Of a stretch of 46,811 bases of DNA, positions 15,151-23,869 are shown piece after piece. The notes below the pieces were generated by a model. It was not told the DNA's origin. It made no database searches and was given only the letters and a program-made list of their open reading frames with translations. The stretch's first letter is position 1. The number at the start of each line of letters is the position of its first letter. Origin of the DNA: Blastococcus sp. TF02A-35 (GTDB taxonomy: Bacteria; Actinomycetota; Actinomycetes; Mycobacteriales; Geodermatophilaceae); the NCBI RefSeq assembly GCF_004571075.1, contig NZ_SPQP01000030.1, positions 1 to 46,811 on the forward strand. The letters run 5' to 3'. The position numbers and the translations under genes are program-made.

Positions 15151-16772
15151 TGGACGCCTTCACCGAGCTGATCGGTGGCTTCGGCACCGCGCTGACGCCC
15201 ACCAACCTGCTGTACGCCTTCATCGGCGTGCTGCTCGGCACCGCGATCGGCGTGCTGCCGGGCATCGGCCCGGCCATGACGGTCGCGCTGCTGCTGCCGC
15301 TCACCCGCGGCCTGGACGTGACCGGCGCGCTGATCATGTTCGCCGGCATCTACTACGGCGGCATGTACGGCGGGTCGACGACGTCGATCCTGCTCAACAC
15401 CCCGGGCGAGAGCGCCTCGGTGGTGACGGCGGTCGAGGGCAACAAGATGGCCCGGTCGGGCCGGGCCGCCCAGGCGCTCGCCACCGCCGCGATCGGCTCG
15501 TTCGTCGCCGGCACCATCGCCACGCTGCTGCTTGCCCTGGTGGCACCGACGGTCGCCGACCTCGCGGTGGAGGTCTCCCCCGCCGACAACTTCGCGATCA
15601 TGCTGCTCGCGTTCATCGCGGTGACCTCGGTGCTCGGCAGCTCCCGCATCCGCGGTCTCGCGGCGCTGGGCATCGGCCTGGCGATCGGCCTGATCGGGAT
15701 CGACCCGACGTCGGGCCAGCAGCGGCTGACCTTCGGCATCGGCGAGCTGGCCGAGGGCATCGACGTCGTCGTCGTCGCGGTGGGCCTGTTCGCCGTCGGC
15801 GAGGCGCTGTGGACCGCGGCGCACCTGCGCCGCAAGCCGATCGACGTCATCCCCGTCGGCAACCCGCGGATGAGCCGCAGCGACTTCCAGCGCTCCTGGA
15901 AGCCGTGGCTGCGCGGCACCGCCATCGGCTTCCCCTTCGGCGCCGTCCCGGCCGGCGGCGCGGAGATCCCGACCTTCCTCTCCTACGTCACCGAGAAGCG
16001 GCTCTCCAAGCACAAGGAGGAGTTCGGGCACGGCGCGATCGAGGGCGTCGCCGGTCCGGAGGCCACCAACAACGCCTCGGCCGCCGGTGGTCTGGTGCCG
16101 CTGCTGACCCTCGGCATCCCGACGACGGCGACCGCCGCGGTCATGCTCGCGGCCATCCAGAGCTACGGCATCGAGCCGGGCCCGCAGCTGTTCGACAACG
16201 AGCCGGAGCTGGTCTGGGGGCTGATCGCCAGCCTCTTCATCGGCAACGCCGTGCTGCTGCTGCTGAACCTGCCACTGGCCCCGGTGTGGGCGAGGCTGCT
16301 GCGGATCCCCCGCTCCTACCTCTACGCGGGGATCCTGTTCTTCTCCAGCCTCGGCGCGTACGCGTCCAACGCCAACACCTTCGACCTGTTCCTGCTGCTG
16401 GCCATCGGCGCGCTCGGCTTCATGATGCGCCGGTACGGCCTGCCCATCCTGCCGGCGATCATCGGGGTCATCCTCGGCCCGTTCGCCGAGCAGGAGCTGC
16501 GCCAGGCGCTGCAGATCAGCAACGGCGCGGTCAGCGGGCTGTTCGACCCGATGTCGGTGGTCGTCTACGCGATCGTCGCGCTGATCATGCTGTGGCCGCT
16601 GGTCCGGCGGTTCGTCCCCCGCAAGGTCGTCCCGAGCGTCCTGGAGGAGGCCACGCACGAGATCGAGGAGGCGCACCACCACCACGGCCTCACCGACTCG
16701 GTCTCCGTCGCCGGGACGACGGAGGCCAGGCGCAGGTTCGACCGGGCGCACGACACCGAAGGCGACGGCTGA
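15150..16772 (+). CDS. tctA: Tripartite tricarboxylate transporter large membrane subunit (TctA)
   Basis: 540 residues. It has the two family motifs: [20 protein letters not shown] near the N-terminus and, in the second half, [20 protein letters not shown] with [15 protein letters not shown]. About a dozen hydrophobic segments form the cation-coupled channel that works with TctB and TctC. The C-terminus ends in a histidine cluster (EEAHHHHGL), unusual but not obviously functional. Start ATG overlaps the tctB stop by one base. It closes the operon; the convergent eutC ends 42 bases on. Confidence 0.95.
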   Translation: MDAFTELIGGFGTALTPTNLLYAFIGVLLGTAIGVLPGIGPAMTVALLLPLTRGLDVTGALIMFAGIYYGGMYGGSTTSILLNTPGESASVVTAVEGNKMARSGRAAQALATAAIGSFVAGTIATLLLALVAPTVADLAVEVSPADNFAIMLLAFIAVTSVLGSSRIRGLAALGIGLAIGLIGIDPTSGQQRLTFGIGELAEGIDVVVVAVGLFAVGEALWTAAHLRRKPIDVIPVGNPRMSRSDFQRSWKPWLRGTAIGFPFGAVPAGGAEIPTFLSYVTEKRLSKHKEEFGHGAIEGVAGPEATNNASAAGGLVPLLTLGIPTTATAAVMLAAIQSYGIEPGPQLFDNEPELVWGLIASLFIGNAVLLLLNLPLAPVWARLLRIPRSYLYAGILFFSSLGAYASNANTFDLFLLLAIGALGFMMRRYGLPILPAIIGVILGPFAEQELRQALQISNGAVSGLFDPMSVVVYAIVALIMLWPLVRRFVPRKVVPSVLEEATHEIEEAHHHHGLTDSVSVAGTTEARRRFDRAHDTEGDG

Positions 16773-16814
16773 CCGCACCGCACCACCGGGGCCCCGCGTC
16801 CCCGTCCGCGCCGC

Positions 16815-17570
16815 TCAGCCGGCGCCGGGCGGGAGCGCGGGGCCCTCGTCCTTGAGCGCCACGCCCGAGGCGCCGAGCTCGCGCGCCGCACCGAGCAGCG
16901 CCGCCACCGTGCCGGCCGCCTGCGCGTAGGACAGGCCGTGCGGCGGCCGCACGTTGGAGACGCAGTTCCGCTCGGAGTCCACCCGGCCCGGGCGCGGGTC
17001 CCAGGTCAGGTAGATGCCGAGGGAGTCGGCCGAGGACAGCCCCGGCCGCTCCCCGATGAGCACGACGACCGCCCGCACGGCGAGGGCCGCACCGATCTCG
17101 TCGCCGAGCCCCACCCGCGCCTGGTGCGCGAGCACGACCGGCGCGACCGACCAGCCGGGCAGCCGCTCCAGCAGCGCGAGCACCGTGCCCGCGGCGTGCT
17201 CGTGCACCGCGCGCGGCGAGAGCCCGTCGGCGACCACGACGCCCAGGTCGGCGCCGGTCGCGGGCAGCTCCGTCCCGGGCGCGAGCCGGCGGCCGAGGTC
17301 GGGCCGCTGCAGGTACTCCGCGCGGTCGGCGGCGGCCGACCGCACCTCCAGCACGTCGAGGTCGCCCAGCCCCGCGCGGACGACGTCGGGCTCCAGGGGC
17401 GTGTGCACGGCGTCCCGGGCGACCGCGTGCGCGGCGCGGAACTCCAGCTCCCGCGCCGTCGGCAGCCCGTCGCCGGCGCGGCCGAGCGCCACCCGCGCCC
17501 GCGTGGCCGCCCGCAGCACCGCCCACGGATCGGGGCCAGAATGGCCATTCCGGCCCTGGACGGAGCTCAC
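16815..17570 (-). CDS. eutC: Ethanolamine ammonia-lyase small subunit
   Basis: 251 residues from GTG 17570, overlapping the eutB stop (GTGA). Typical EutC stretches are DPWAVLRAATRARVALGRAG, LEFRAAHAVARDAVH, VVVADGLSPRAVHEHA, LIGERPGLSSADSLGIYLTW and ERNCVSNVRPPHGLSYAQAA. With EutB it forms the adenosylcobalamin-dependent enzyme that converts ethanolamine to acetaldehyde and ammonia. Last gene of a permease-eutB-eutC operon. Confidence 0.95.
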   Translation of the reverse strand: MSSVQGRNGHSGPDPWAVLRAATRARVALGRAGDGLPTARELEFRAAHAVARDAVHTPLEPDVVRAGLGDLDVLEVRSAAADRAEYLQRPDLGRRLAPGTELPATGADLGVVVADGLSPRAVHEHAAGTVLALLERLPGWSVAPVVLAHQARVGLGDEIGAALAVRAVVVLIGERPGLSSADSLGIYLTWDPRPGRVDSERNCVSNVRPPHGLSYAQAAGTVAALLGAARELGASGVALKDEGPALPPGAG

Positions 17571-18979
17571 GAGCGTGCTGCCGCGAGCAGCGCCCGGGCG
17601 GCGGGCGCGTCGGCGGTCAGCTCGCGGACCCGGCCGTCGTCGTCGACCAGGTCCATGCGCGCCAGCCACTCCTCGAACTCCGGCGCCGGCCGCAGCCCGA
17701 GCACCTGCCGGGCGGTGAGGACGTCGGAGAACGACAGCGACTGGTAGTGCAGCATCACGTCGTCCGACCCCGGGACGGCGATGAGGAACGAGCAGCCGGC
17801 CGCACCGAGCAGCAGCATGAGGGAGTCGGTGTCGTCGCCGTCGACCTCCGCGTGGTTGGTGTAGCAGACGTCGACGCCCATCGGCAGGCCGAGCAGCTTG
17901 CCGCAGAAGTGGTCCTCCAGCCCGGCCCGGGCCACCTGCTTGCCGTCGTAGAGGTACTCCGGCCCGATGAACCCGACGACGGTGTTCACCAGCAGCGGCT
18001 CGAAGTGCCGGGCCACCGCGTAGGCCCGGCACTCCAGCGTCTGCTGGTCCACCGGCCGCCCGTCCACACCGCGGTGCGCGTCGGCCGACAGCGCCGAGCC
18101 CTGCCCGGTCTCGAAGTAGGTGACGTTGCGCCCGACCGTCCCGCGCCCCAGCTCCAGCGCGCCCGCCCGCGCCTCGGCGAGCAGCTCGAGGGTCACGCCG
18201 AAGCCCCGGTTCGCCTCCTGCGTGCCGGCCACCGACTGGAACACCAGGTCCACCGGCGCCCCCTTCTCCAGCGCGCGCAGCGTCGTCGTCACGTGCGCCA
18301 GCACGCACGACTGGGTCGGGATGTCGTAGCGGCGGATCACCGCGTCGACCAGCTCCAGCAGCGCGATCGTCTGGCCCGGCGAGTCGGTCGCCGGGTTGAT
18401 GCCGATGACGGCGTCGCCCGAGCCCTGCAGCAGCCCGTCGACGATCGAGGCGGTCACCCCGAGCGGGTCGTCGGTCGGGTGGTTCGGCTGCAGCCGCGAG
18501 GCCAGCCGGCCGGGTAGCCCGAGCGTCGAGCGCAGGCCGGTGACCACCCGGGCCCGCCGGCCGACGGCGACCAGGTCGGCGTTGCGCATCAGCTTCGACA
18601 CCGCCGCGACCATCTCCGGCGTGAGCCCCTTCGCCAGGCCGCTGATCGACGCCTCGTCCCCCGCTGCCGCCCAGGCCAGGAGCCGGTCGCGGAGCTCCCC
18701 CACCGTCAGCGAGGCCACCGGCGCGAAGGCCGCCCTGTCGTGGGTGTCGAGGATCAGGCGGGTGACGTCGTCCTCCTCGTAGCCGACCACCTGCTCCTCG
18801 AGGAAGGTGGCCAGCGGGAGGTCGGCGAGCACGGTCTGCGCCGCCACCCGCTGGGCGGCGGACGCAGCGGCGCACCCGGCGAGGACGTCCCCGGAGCGCG
18901 CCGGGGTCGCCTTCGCCAGCAGGTCCGACAGCGACGGGAACTCGAAGGTGTGCCCGGACAGCGTCGTCCGACGGATCAC
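17567..18979 (-). CDS. eutB: Ethanolamine ammonia-lyase large subunit
   Basis: 470 residues from GTG 18979. Family stretches include GLTPEMVAAVSKLMRNADL, INPATDSPGQTIALLELVD, QSCVLAHVTTTLRALEKGAP, FQSVAGTQEANRGFGV and TYFETGQGSALSA, covering the TIM-barrel active site that binds ethanolamine and the corrinoid. Length is normal. The gene overlaps both neighbours by four bases. No microcompartment shell, EutA reactivase or EutE/EutG genes are present, so acetaldehyde must be handled by enzymes encoded elsewhere. Confidence 0.96.
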   Translation of the reverse strand: MIRRTTLSGHTFEFPSLSDLLAKATPARSGDVLAGCAAASAAQRVAAQTVLADLPLATFLEEQVVGYEEDDVTRLILDTHDRAAFAPVASLTVGELRDRLLAWAAAGDEASISGLAKGLTPEMVAAVSKLMRNADLVAVGRRARVVTGLRSTLGLPGRLASRLQPNHPTDDPLGVTASIVDGLLQGSGDAVIGINPATDSPGQTIALLELVDAVIRRYDIPTQSCVLAHVTTTLRALEKGAPVDLVFQSVAGTQEANRGFGVTLELLAEARAGALELGRGTVGRNVTYFETGQGSALSADAHRGVDGRPVDQQTLECRAYAVARHFEPLLVNTVVGFIGPEYLYDGKQVARAGLEDHFCGKLLGLPMGVDVCYTNHAEVDGDDTDSLMLLLGAAGCSFLIAVPGSDDVMLHYQSLSFSDVLTARQVLGLRPAPEFEEWLARMDLVDDDGRVRELTADAPAARALLAAARS

Positions 18980-20436
18980 CGCACCTCCTCGTCCGCGGCC
19001 GCCAGCAGCTCGAACTCCTCCTCGGGCGCCGAGGCGACGAGGTGGTGGCGGCTGTAGAGCGCGAAGTAGGCGAGGAAGACCGCGTAGGCGGCCAGCGTCC
19101 AGAGCGCGGCCTCGACGTCGACCAGGAAGGTGGCGACGACGGCGGCCGCGGCGAGCACCAGCGCGACGCCGGTCGTGGCCGTGCCGCCCGGCGTCCGGTA
19201 CGGCCGCGGCAGGTCGGGCTCGCGGCGGCGCAGCACGATGTGGCTGACCATCATCAGCACGTAGGAGACGGTCGCCCCGAAGACGGCCATGTTGAGCAGC
19301 ATCGCGCCCTGCCCGGTCAGCGAGAGGACGAAGCCGATGGCGCCGGGCACCAGCAGGGCCAGCACCGGCGCCTTGCGGCCGTTGGTCACCGACAGCGCCC
19401 GCGGCAGGTAGCCGGCGCGGGAGAGCGCGAAGGTCTGCCGCGAGTAGGCGTAGATGATCGAGAAGAAGCTGGCGACCAGGCCGAAGAGGCCGGCGTAGTT
19501 GACGACCTGCGCGAGCGAGGAGCCGGCGACGTCCAGCGCCTCGACCGGCGGGTTGCCGCTGGCCGACATGGCCTGCGAGCCACCGGCCCCGGCGGTGAAG
19601 ACCAGCATGAGGACGGCGAGCACGACCAGCACGCCCATCGCCGCGACGATGCCCCGCGGCAGCGCCCGCGCCGGGTCGCGGGCCTCCTCCGAGGCCAGCG
19701 GCACGCACTCGACGGCGAGGAAGAACCAGATGGCGAAGGGGAACGCCGCCCACACGCCCATCCACCCGAACGGCAGGAACTCCGAGGCGCCGGCCGCGTC
19801 GGTCGGCGCGATGTCGAGCAGGTTGCCGCCGTCGAAGGCCGGGATCGCGCCGACGAGGTAGAGCACCAGGCCCGCGACGGCGATCGCCGCGATGACCAGC
19901 ATGACCTTGAGCGCCTCGCCGACGCCCAGGAGGTGCACGCCGATGAACAGGGCGTAGGCGGCCAGGTAGACCCACCAGCCGTCGGTGATGCCGAACAGCC
20001 CGAGCGACTCGACGTAGGCGCCGATGAAGGTGGCGATCGCGGCGGGGGCGATCGCGTACTCGATGAGCACCGCGACGCCGGTGGCGTAGCCGCCCCACGG
20101 CCCGAGCGCGCGCCGGGCGAAGGTGTACCCGCCGCCGGCGGTCGGCAGCGCGGAGCCGAGCTCGGCCAGGCCGAACACCATGGCGGTGTACATGACCGCC
20201 ATGAGCACGGTGGCGATCAGCAGGCCGCCGAAGCCGCCCTCCGCCAGACCGAAGTTCCAGCCGGCGTAGTCACCGGAGATGACGGCGGCGACGCCCAGCC
20301 CGGCGAGGAGCACCCAGCCGGCCGTGCCGGTGCGCAGCTGCCGCTTCTGGAGGTAGCCGGCCTCCACCGCCTCGGCCTCGACGCCTGCGTGGTGCGTGCC
20401 CGTGCGGGCAGGTCGAACAGCTGGTTCCGCGGTCAT
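18976..20436 (-). CDS. eat: Ethanolamine permease (APC family)
   Basis: 486 residues with about twelve membrane segments. GVAAVISGDYAGWNFGLAEGGFGG and AELGSALPTAGGGYTFARRALGPWGGYATG are the conserved N-terminal substrate-binding features of amino-acid/polyamine/organocation ethanolamine permeases. Immediate overlap with eutB confirms the substrate. First gene of the operon; the 112 bases upstream hold its promoter but I see no clear operator or riboswitch. Confidence 0.92.
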   Translation of the reverse strand: MTAEPAVRPARTGTHHAGVEAEAVEAGYLQKRQLRTGTAGWVLLAGLGVAAVISGDYAGWNFGLAEGGFGGLLIATVLMAVMYTAMVFGLAELGSALPTAGGGYTFARRALGPWGGYATGVAVLIEYAIAPAAIATFIGAYVESLGLFGITDGWWVYLAAYALFIGVHLLGVGEALKVMLVIAAIAVAGLVLYLVGAIPAFDGGNLLDIAPTDAAGASEFLPFGWMGVWAAFPFAIWFFLAVECVPLASEEARDPARALPRGIVAAMGVLVVLAVLMLVFTAGAGGSQAMSASGNPPVEALDVAGSSLAQVVNYAGLFGLVASFFSIIYAYSRQTFALSRAGYLPRALSVTNGRKAPVLALLVPGAIGFVLSLTGQGAMLLNMAVFGATVSYVLMMVSHIVLRRREPDLPRPYRTPGGTATTGVALVLAAAAVVATFLVDVEAALWTLAAYAVFLAYFALYSRHHLVASAPEEEFELLAAADEEVR

Positions 20437-20548
20437 CACTCGGCCTTCCGGGAGGCCCCCGCGAGGTCGGGTGGTGCCAGCGTGTCCCTGCCCCGTCCGC
20501 CGCACAACGCCCTGCGACGGGACGGAACGCACTCTTCACACGCCCGAC

Positions 20549-21445
20549 TCAGATGCTGCGCCAGCGCCCCTCGGTCGCGTTCCCCTCGGGCCGGGACTCG
20601 AAGACGTTGCCCTCGGTGGGCTGCACCTCGTCGTCGGCGATCGCCAGCCGCTGCATCAGCGGTCCGACCAGCAGGTCGTAGACGCCCGGCAGCAGCCGGA
20701 ACCCCGCGGTGATCAACGGGTTGAAGATCCCCGCCTGCACCACCCGCACCGGGGAGTCCAGCGTGGAGAGCACCCGGCGCGCCACCCGCTGCGGCGAGTA
20801 GACCGGCGGCGGCGGGCGGCCGGTGCTGCCGGCCCACGAGGCGCCCTGCATGTAGATCGGGGTGTCCACTCCCCCGGGCTGCACGATCGACACCGAGACC
20901 CCGGGGACGTCGCGCACCTCCTGCTGCAGCGTCCGCGCCAGGCCGAGCTGGCCCCACTTCGCCGCCACGTAGCTGCCCATCAGCGGCGTCGTGACGTTGC
21001 CCAGCAGCGAGTTGACGATCGCCAGGTGCCCCGCGCCCTGGCGGCGGAAGACCGGCAGCACGTGCCGGGCCACGTTCGCGGTGCCGTGCACGGCGGTGTC
21101 GACGACCCGCTCGTAGACCTCCTTGGGCACGTCCTCGACCCGCCCGTAGGCCATCACCTGCGCGGCGTGGACGACGGTGTCGAGCCGGCCGAACCGCTCC
21201 ACCGTCGACCGGACGACCGCGGCGATCGCGTCGTCGTCCAGCACGTCGGCCGGGCAGACGACGACCTCGGCCGCGCCGGCGGCGCGCACCTCGGTGGCCG
21301 CCTCCTCCAGCGACTCGCGGCCACGGGCCACGAGCACCACCCGGGCGCCCCGCTCGCCGAGCTGCACGGCGGTGGCCCGGCCGATGCCGCTGGAGGCGCC
21401 GGTGACCAGCGCGGTGATGGGTCCGGATCCCTCGTGTAACGGCAC
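20549..21445 (-). CDS. Short-chain dehydrogenase/reductase
   Basis: 298 residues. Rossmann motif TGASSGIG (15-22), catalytic Ser146 (IVNSLLG), Tyr159 and Lys163 (YVAAK). The usual NNAG is replaced by HAAQ (93-96). The C-terminal extension beyond about residue 240 (GFRLLPGVYDLLVGPLMQRL) is longer than in classical SDRs and may be a membrane-associating or lipid-binding tail. The third codon is TTA, very rare in such GC-rich genomes. Substrate unknown. Confidence 0.88.
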   Translation of the reverse strand: MPLHEGSGPITALVTGASSGIGRATAVQLGERGARVVLVARGRESLEEAATEVRAAGAAEVVVCPADVLDDDAIAAVVRSTVERFGRLDTVVHAAQVMAYGRVEDVPKEVYERVVDTAVHGTANVARHVLPVFRRQGAGHLAIVNSLLGNVTTPLMGSYVAAKWGQLGLARTLQQEVRDVPGVSVSIVQPGGVDTPIYMQGASWAGSTGRPPPPVYSPQRVARRVLSTLDSPVRVVQAGIFNPLITAGFRLLPGVYDLLVGPLMQRLAIADDEVQPTEGNVFESRPEGNATEGRWRSI

Positions 21446-21517
21446 GGGCTCTCCTCGCCAGTGGGTGCGGACGGGCGGCGACCCGACCGGTTGCGGGCTA
21501 CCCGGCGGTGCGCGGTC

Positions 21518-21907
21518 TCACGCGTCCAGCCGGTCCCGCAGCCAGCCCGGTCCCGCGACGGGCACGCCCGCCGGGAGCCGCGCCCGCAGCCCGCGGTCGG
21601 CCGTCACGACGAGCACCTCGCGCCCCGCGGCAACCAGCTCCCCGACGACGGCGACCAGCGCGTCGTCACCGCTGCCCGGCGCCCGCACCAGCGAGACGCC
21701 GTCGGGCCTCGGCACGTCGCGCGCCGCGCCCTCGACGACGGCGACGGTGGCGCCGACCCCGAGCACCGCGCCGTCGGGGCCGGGCACCTCGGGCGGCAGC
21801 GCGGCCAGCCGCGCGAGCAGCCGCGCCGCCGCGCCGGCCCGGTCCCGCCACCACCCGTCGGGACGCGACCCGACGACGTTGGCCAGGTCGACCACCAGCA
21901 CGGTCAC
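21518..21907 (-). CDS. NYN/PIN-like nuclease-fold protein
   Basis: 129 residues from GTG 21907. VTVLVVDLANVVGSRPDGWW at the start, GSGDDALVAVVGEL in the middle and VLVVTADRGLRARL near the end supply the acidic residues that form the metal site in NYN/PIN-type ribonucleases (compare the YacP-like group). Probably a small RNase or RNA-processing protein. It sits divergent from the membrane-protein gene at 22029 and 72 bases upstream of the SDR gene on the same strand. Confidence 0.65.
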   Translation of the reverse strand: MTVLVVDLANVVGSRPDGWWRDRAGAAARLLARLAALPPEVPGPDGAVLGVGATVAVVEGAARDVPRPDGVSLVRAPGSGDDALVAVVGELVAAGREVLVVTADRGLRARLPAGVPVAGPGWLRDRLDA

Positions 21908-22028
21908 GCGTTCACCCTTCCCGGCGGCTCCGGGGCCGCGTCGTTTCCTCCCGGGGCCGCTCGGGCATGGAACCTGGTCACCGCCCGGGGGAACCGACGG
22001 CGGCTCCGTTCGAAGGAAGGGAACCACC

Positions 22029-22673
22029 ATGGCCGGGAACGACCACACCAGGCACGACCACGACGCCACGCTCGGTGCGACGGGCACCAGGGAGGGCGCC
22101 TCGGTCACCCGCGGCGCCGCGCGCGACGCCGTCAGCGCCCAGCACGCCCGCTTCGGCGGGATCAAGTGGGGCGCGGCCTTCTTCGGCTGGCTGTCCGCCA
22201 ACGGCCTGGCCGTCATCCTCATCGCCCTGCTGTCGGCGGCGGGCGTCGCGCTGGGCCTGTCGCAGGGCGTCAGCTCCGCCGACGAGGCGGCCGACGAGGT
22301 GACCTCGGGCATCGGCATCGGCGGTGGCATCGCCGTCCTCGTCATCCTGTTCCTCGCCTACCTCGCCGGTGGCTACGTGGCCGGCCGCATGGCCCGGTTC
22401 GACGGCGCCCGGCAGGGCATCGCCGTGTGGGTGATCGGCCTGCTGGTCGTGCTGCTGCTCGCCGCGGCCGGCGCGATCCTGGGCTCGCAGTACAACGTGC
22501 TGCAGCAGCTCAACCTGCCGCGCATCCCCGTGGACGAGGGCACCGCGACCACCGCGGGGATCATCACGCTCGTCGCGATCCTGCTGGTCACGCTGCTGGG
22601 CGCGATCCTGGGCGGCAAGCTGGGCGAGCGCTACCACCGCAAGGTCGACCGCGCAGGCTTCGACCTCGTCTGA
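22029..22673 (+). CDS. Multi-pass membrane protein, unknown function
   Basis: 214 residues. A hydrophilic histidine/aspartate-rich N-terminus (DHTRHDHDATLGA) is followed by SAQHARFGGIKWGAAFFGWLS, then four strong membrane segments (ANGLAVILIALLSAAGVALGL, GIAVLVILFLAYLAGGYVAG, IAVWVIGLLVVLLLAAAGAI, GIITLVAILLVTLLGAILGG) and a short basic tail with GERYHRKVD. The GGYVAGRMARFDGARQG loop recurs in actinobacterial integral membrane proteins of no known role. Confidence 0.7.
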   Translation: MAGNDHTRHDHDATLGATGTREGASVTRGAARDAVSAQHARFGGIKWGAAFFGWLSANGLAVILIALLSAAGVALGLSQGVSSADEAADEVTSGIGIGGGIAVLVILFLAYLAGGYVAGRMARFDGARQGIAVWVIGLLVVLLLAAAGAILGSQYNVLQQLNLPRIPVDEGTATTAGIITLVAILLVTLLGAILGGKLGERYHRKVDRAGFDLV

Positions 22674-22703
22674 AGCGGCCGGGCGGCTCCTACGCTGCGG
22701 GGC

Positions 22704-22973
22704 ATGTGCCGCAACATCCGCCCCCTGGCGAACTTCGAGCCGCCCGCCGCGAGCGACGAGATCCAGGCCGCCGTGCTCCAGTACGTCCGCAAGATCAGCG
22801 GAACCGTGAAGCCGTCCCGGGCGAACGCCGAGGCGTTCGACCGGGCGGTCGCCGAGATCGCCACCGCGTCGGCCCGGCTCCTCGAGTCGCTGGTGACCAC
22901 CGCCCCGCCCAAGGACCGCGAGGTGGAGGCCGCCAAGGCACGGGCCCGGGCCGCCGCGCGGTACGGCACCTGA
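22704..22973 (+). CDS. DUF2277 protein
   Basis: 89 residues with the near-invariant DUF2277 start MCRNIRPLANFEPPA and LQYVRKISGTVKPS, followed by the helix AFDRAVAEIATASARLLESL. The family is widespread in actinobacteria and has no established function; the early Cys-Arg-Asn could bind a metal or nucleic acid, which is speculation. A TACGCT -10 (22691-22696) lies seven bases before ATG and there is no ribosome site, so a leaderless transcript is likely. Confidence 0.88.
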   Translation: MCRNIRPLANFEPPAASDEIQAAVLQYVRKISGTVKPSRANAEAFDRAVAEIATASARLLESLVTTAPPKDREVEAAKARARAAARYGT

Positions 22974-22979
22974 CGGTTG

Positions 22980-23020
22980 GGTTGCGCACTACCGGGATGG
23001 CCGGCGGCCGGCGCGGGTAG
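22980..23020 (+). promoter_or_regulatory. Putative promoter element, copy 2 of a shared motif
   Basis: The block starting GGTTGCGCAC and ending ATGG (22980-23000), then GGGTAG at 23015-23020, matches the element at 1634-1673 at 18 of 21 positions with almost the same spacing. The ATG of the next gene is ten bases beyond. Confidence 0.35.
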
Positions 23021-23030
23021 TGCCCGACCC

Positions 23031-23534
23031 ATGTCCGCACCGCAGAGCACCCGCACCGCCGAGTACCGCGTCACCGGGAACCGCGCCGCGGGCCCCTCGG
23101 CCCGCCAGGGCGCCGGGTCCACCGTGTGCGCGCACTGCACCGACGGCCTCGGCAAGCCGCGCGAGCTGAAGCCCGGCTCCTTCCGCGAGCGGGTGCACCG
23201 CAACCCCGGCGTCGCGATGGCCTGGCGGGTCACCGTCTTCGCCGCCGGGCTCCTGCTCGTGATGCTCGGCGTCGCGCTCACCGTGCTGCCCGGGCCGCTG
23301 ACCATCCCGCCGGTGCTCGCGGGCCTGTGGCTGTGGTCCACCGAGTTCGACTGGGCGCGCCGGTTCTTCGCCTCCTTCCGGCGCAAGGCGGTCGCCGCGT
23401 GGCGGCACGCGCGCCAGCACCCCGTGAGCTCGCTGGCCGTCACCGTGGGCGGGCTCGCCGCGGCCGGTGCCGCGTTCTGGGCCGTCGGCCACTTCCAGCT
23501 CGTCGAGCGGGCGACGACGGCCCTCGGCCTCTGA
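23031..23534 (+). CDS. TIGR02611-type PGPGW transmembrane protein
   Basis: 167 residues. After a polar N-terminus with a Cys-X2-Cys (CAHCTDG, residues about 37-40), the core reads HRNPGVAMAWRVTVFAAGLL then VLPGPLTIPPVLAGLWLWST, the conserved Pro-Gly-Pro loop and helix hairpin of the TIGR02611/PGPGW family, then a third hydrophobic segment near the C-terminus. Function unknown. ATG 23031 was chosen because upstream in-frame codons run through the promoter-like repeat. Confidence 0.8.
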   Translation: MSAPQSTRTAEYRVTGNRAAGPSARQGAGSTVCAHCTDGLGKPRELKPGSFRERVHRNPGVAMAWRVTVFAAGLLLVMLGVALTVLPGPLTIPPVLAGLWLWSTEFDWARRFFASFRRKAVAAWRHARQHPVSSLAVTVGGLAAAGAAFWAVGHFQLVERATTALGL

Positions 23535-23539
23535 GCCGC

Positions 23540-23761
23540 TCAGCCCGGGCCGACGTCGCGCGGGTCCGGCGTCCGGAACGGCGGGTCGGCGGGCGCCTCG
23601 GCCGCGGGTGCCGGCTCGGCCGACTCCTCGGGCCGGTCGGGCTCCTCGCCGCCCAGGCCGAAGCCCTCGGCAGGGGGCGGCGCCCCGGCGCCGGGGTCGG
23701 CTGCCGGGATGCCGTCGTCGGGACGGCCGAGGTTCGGTTCCAGGGGGCTCGACATCGACAT
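23540..23761 (-). CDS. Small disordered acidic protein, hypothetical
   Basis: 73 residues, rich in Pro, Ala, Glu, Asp and Gly with no hydrophobic core (for example EEPDRPEESAEPAPAAEAP). Such low-complexity proteins are common beside small membrane genes in these actinobacteria. A GGGTAG box and GGGGAG lie just upstream of the ATG. Coding status is plausible but supported only by position and frame composition. Confidence 0.4.
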   Translation of the reverse strand: MSMSSPLEPNLGRPDDGIPAADPGAGAPPPAEGFGLGGEEPDRPEESAEPAPAAEAPADPPFRTPDPRDVGPG

Positions 23762-23869
23762 GCGGCTCCCCTACCCCCGCGGGGACGCGCCGACCCGGCC
23801 ACGGCCCCGGTGTTCACCTGCCCGCCCACCGGCCGACGGCCGTCCGACGCCCTGGGTTACAACTCACCC

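Noticed and set aside
16773-16814. Terminator between convergent tctA and eutC
   Set aside because: Only short GC-rich complementarity is visible; no extended perfect stem like those at 24641, 26826 and 28542.
20437-20548. Cobalamin riboswitch upstream of the ethanolamine operon
   Set aside because: The 112 bases are too short for the element and no B12-box-like conserved sequence was seen.
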